A stretch of 64,000 nucleotides of DNA from Clostridiaceae bacterium (lineage in GTDB: Bacteria > Bacillota > Clostridia > Oscillospirales > Acutalibacteraceae), in contig JAEDFL010000003.1 of assembly GCA_016292785.1 (NCBI GenBank), positions 30,664-94,663 of the forward strand, read 5' to 3'. The position numbers and the translations under genes were made by a program. The notes beneath the pieces are model-generated. The model worked only from the letters and a program-made list of their open reading frames with translations. It was not told the origin of the DNA and ran no database searches. Below are positions 62,147 through 64,000 of this stretch, one piece after another (the stretch's first letter is position 1; each line of letters starts with the position of its first letter).

Positions 62147-64000
62147 ATGGCAAAAAGAATGGGCAAGAAGGCGGTAAGCTTTATACTGACTTTTGTACTG
62201 CTTGTAACGACCTTTTTTGTTTTTGATCCGAGTATTTTTTTCACCGAATCAAAAGCCGTGGTCGATGTTCAGAAGCTGGTTAATACAGTTGAGCCGACCG
62301 TCAAATTCTATGTTCCTGAGGCGATCTATCTGAATCCGATTGTCGGAAGCGGAACGGAAAAATACAGCTTTCAGTATTTTATTGACTGTGACGAAAACGG
62401 TACGCTTCGCAGGAGCGCAACACAGACAACCGGCACGGTTTATTTCTCGTGTTCTGCGGCTTGTTCATCAATTTCAATTTCCTGGGAAAATTCAACAGTC
62501 ACGGCAACAACAAATACATCAACAAATCAGATTTTCAAACAGACCGTGACCGGAGGAACAACATCGGTTTCAGACGGAAGGGTTAAAGTCACCTGCACAT
62601 ATGTTGTGGACGGCGTGACCTATTATGCTTATGCCTATACATATATGTATTATCCGGACCTTGATCTTCTTACCGGTGCTGTCGGATCTTATGTTTACAA
62701 AACGAGCATCGGTAACGAACCTAAGCTTGCGGCATTCTCTTTCATCACAGGTGTTCATTATGTCGGAAATACGACAACATACAATGATACCGAAAGAGGA
62801 GTCAGCAACTATTACGATCAGTACACCACCGACACCGAAAAAGGCGCTTACGGACTTTCTCCGCTTATTCCGAACTGGAGTACCACCGCTCAGTTTAAAA
62901 CAGCCGCCGACAACGCAGTTATTAACGACAATGAAATAGTCTACGGCGAAACGACTGTTGGCAATTCAAAGTTTATTGTAAGCGGCAACGGCGGCGTATA
63001 TTTCAGAGCCAGACAGCGTGACGACAGCAAGGATAAGTATATAGGAAGCTCCACAACAAGCTGGGGCAACCTGTATGTCGATTCAAGCAGAGTCACAAAC
63101 TACAATCAGATACCTAACCTCAGGGGAGGCTTTATTTGTCATTTCTATGCCAGCTCGGGCGAAAAGGGAAGTCTTCAAACCTTCCAGACTACGGACGGAG
63201 CAATTACCGTTATGTCGAATATTGATTACAGAAACGGTGACGGAAAGGGTTACGGTATGACATCTTCCGAAGCTCTTTACGGCACTCCCGAAAATAAGGC
63301 CTACACAATGAGAGCTAACTATATGTTCCAGCGCTCAAATTCCAGTACCGTACATTTTCTACATGATTTCGGTCTCAATGTATATTTGGTAAATAAAGGT
63401 TCACTGCGTAATCTATACAGAGAGGTTATTGAAAACGGCTGGCAGTCAGCAACCGCAAGCCGCAACGGCTGGTCATCCTCGGCTCAAAGCTCATGGACTT
63501 CGGCATACAACACCTTTGCTTCGGCTCTCGACACCGCAGGAACGATTCTCGGAAAGCCGTACGCAACGGCAAGCGAGGTCACCTCGGCGTATAATGCCCT
63601 TAACTCGGCAAAGACAGCCTGCGATAATATTGTAAACAATAACTTCACGGGCGGCGAAAACAGCGCAGTTCTTCCGCAGGTTTATTTCTATGTTCCCGAG
63701 ACCATTTACCTCAATCCCTCGGACAATCAGACCTTTCAGTATTTTTACGGGGTTGAAACAAACGGCGTACCTGCAAAGAATATCAGTCTTTCAACAGCTC
63801 AAAGCGGAGCGAGAATTTATTTCGCAGGTAAGAACTGTTCGCCGTCAAGTGTTAAAATAACCGTTCAGTCCTCATACTCGTCCGCAACGACCTGGACGAG
63901 TACGAGCACCGCCTACCTTTCTTCTATAACCTACGGCGGTCAAAGCTTTACAGGCTCAACGGCAAGCAGTACGGGTGTAACCTATTCTTCTTTCCCTGTC
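62147..64000 (+). CDS. Large secreted protein with repeated FYVPE..IYLNP module, 3' partial
   Basis: The frame is open from ATG 62147 to the last base (618 codons); I translated it fully and found no stop. A signal peptide (MAKRMGKKAVSFILTFVLLVTTFFVF, cleavage near residue 35-40) precedes a module beginning at about residue 50 with FYVPEAIYLNP (Phe at 54) and FQYF. The same module recurs about 460 residues later with FYVPETIYLNP (Phe at 514) and FQYF, each followed by a Cys-Ser/Ser-rich beta stretch. Between them are Thr/Ser/Tyr-rich beta sequence and a helical Ala/Ser/Trp-rich segment (about 430-500) resembling FIVAR-like helices. I recognise no named family. By analogy with the 5' gene it is a cell-surface protein. 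Confidence 0.85.
   Translation, partial: MAKRMGKKAVSFILTFVLLVTTFFVFDPSIFFTESKAVVDVQKLVNTVEPTVKFYVPEAIYLNPIVGSGTEKYSFQYFIDCDENGTLRRSATQTTGTVYFSCSAACSSISISWENSTVTATTNTSTNQIFKQTVTGGTTSVSDGRVKVTCTYVVDGVTYYAYAYTYMYYPDLDLLTGAVGSYVYKTSIGNEPKLAAFSFITGVHYVGNTTTYNDTERGVSNYYDQYTTDTEKGAYGLSPLIPNWSTTAQFKTAADNAVINDNEIVYGETTVGNSKFIVSGNGGVYFRARQRDDSKDKYIGSSTTSWGNLYVDSSRVTNYNQIPNLRGGFICHFYASSGEKGSLQTFQTTDGAITVMSNIDYRNGDGKGYGMTSSEALYGTPENKAYTMRANYMFQRSNSSTVHFLHDFGLNVYLVNKGSLRNLYREVIENGWQSATASRNGWSSSAQSSWTSAYNTFASALDTAGTILGKPYATASEVTSAYNALNSAKTACDNIVNNNFTGGENSAVLPQVYFYVPETIYLNPSDNQTFQYFYGVETNGVPAKNISLSTAQSGARIYFAGKNCSPSSVKITVQSSYSSATTWTSTSTAYLSSITYGGQSFTGSTASSTGVTYSSFPV

Overview
This window looks like chromosome of a spore-forming, Gram-positive anaerobe of class Clostridia, most likely a Ruminococcus-like member of the Oscillospirales. 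The evidence is a SpoIIID regulator, a CwlD-type cortex amidase, Shine-Dalgarno sites with frequent TTG/GTG starts, a PerR/reverse-rubrerythrin/rubredoxin peroxide-defence operon, RNase J, and the Firmicutes gene orders gdpP-rplI-dnaB and tilS-hpt-ftsH. The genus is inferred. No rRNA, IS element, prophage or CRISPR array is visible.

Layout. 1-4.6 kb: the 3' part of a large surface protein with tandem Listeria-Bacteroides (Flg_new) repeats. 4.7-9.9 kb: LOG-family hydrolase, AlaX-like editing protein, tRNA-Lys(TTT), YlmH, a glycerophosphodiesterase, a DapA-family aldolase and a YgjP-type metallopeptidase. 9.9-13.9 kb: an operon of two TIM-barrel sugar isomerases followed by metY and metA; MetA carries Glu111, predicting acetyl-CoA use. 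14-16.1 kb: spoIIID and an asparagine synthase. 16.4-18.2 kb: a GtrA-like protein and the perR operon. 18.3-24.4 kb: a lipoprotein, the M16 pair yfmF/yfmH, lgt, folD, a PspC protein and a GT-D glycosyltransferase.

24.6-32.7 kb is the most distinctive stretch: two adjacent co-directional operons. The first encodes an SDR with a C-terminal zinc treble-clef domain, a secreted Ser/Thr/Asp-rich protein and two more SDRs. The second encodes a free-standing acyl/aminoacyl-AMP ligase, a free-standing condensation-domain protein and a carrier protein. Together they resemble a minimal, dissociated NRPS-like or lipid-amide pathway of unknown product.

32.7-36.2 kb (minus strand): an ion-transporter-superfamily permease preceded by a leader with riboswitch-like architecture (three-helix fold, intrinsic terminator, and a 9-of-10 bp competing antiterminator pairing), then a YolD/UvrX-type Y-family polymerase pair. 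36.4-48.6 kb: gdhA, tmk, DUF2156 and GNAT proteins, a DJ-1 protein and an envelope set (mltG, U32 peptidase, a divergent MurE-like ligase, PBP1A), then ruvX and vanZ. 48.6-61.8 kb: two half-size TSUP genes, cwlD, radA, rnhA, RNase J with a basic N-terminal extension, gdpP-rplI-dnaB and tilS-hpt-ftsH. 62.1 kb to the end: the start of another large secreted protein with a repeated module, running off the window.

The most novel signals are the structured leader at 34.1-34.25 kb and the dissociated assembly-line locus at 24.6-32.7 kb.
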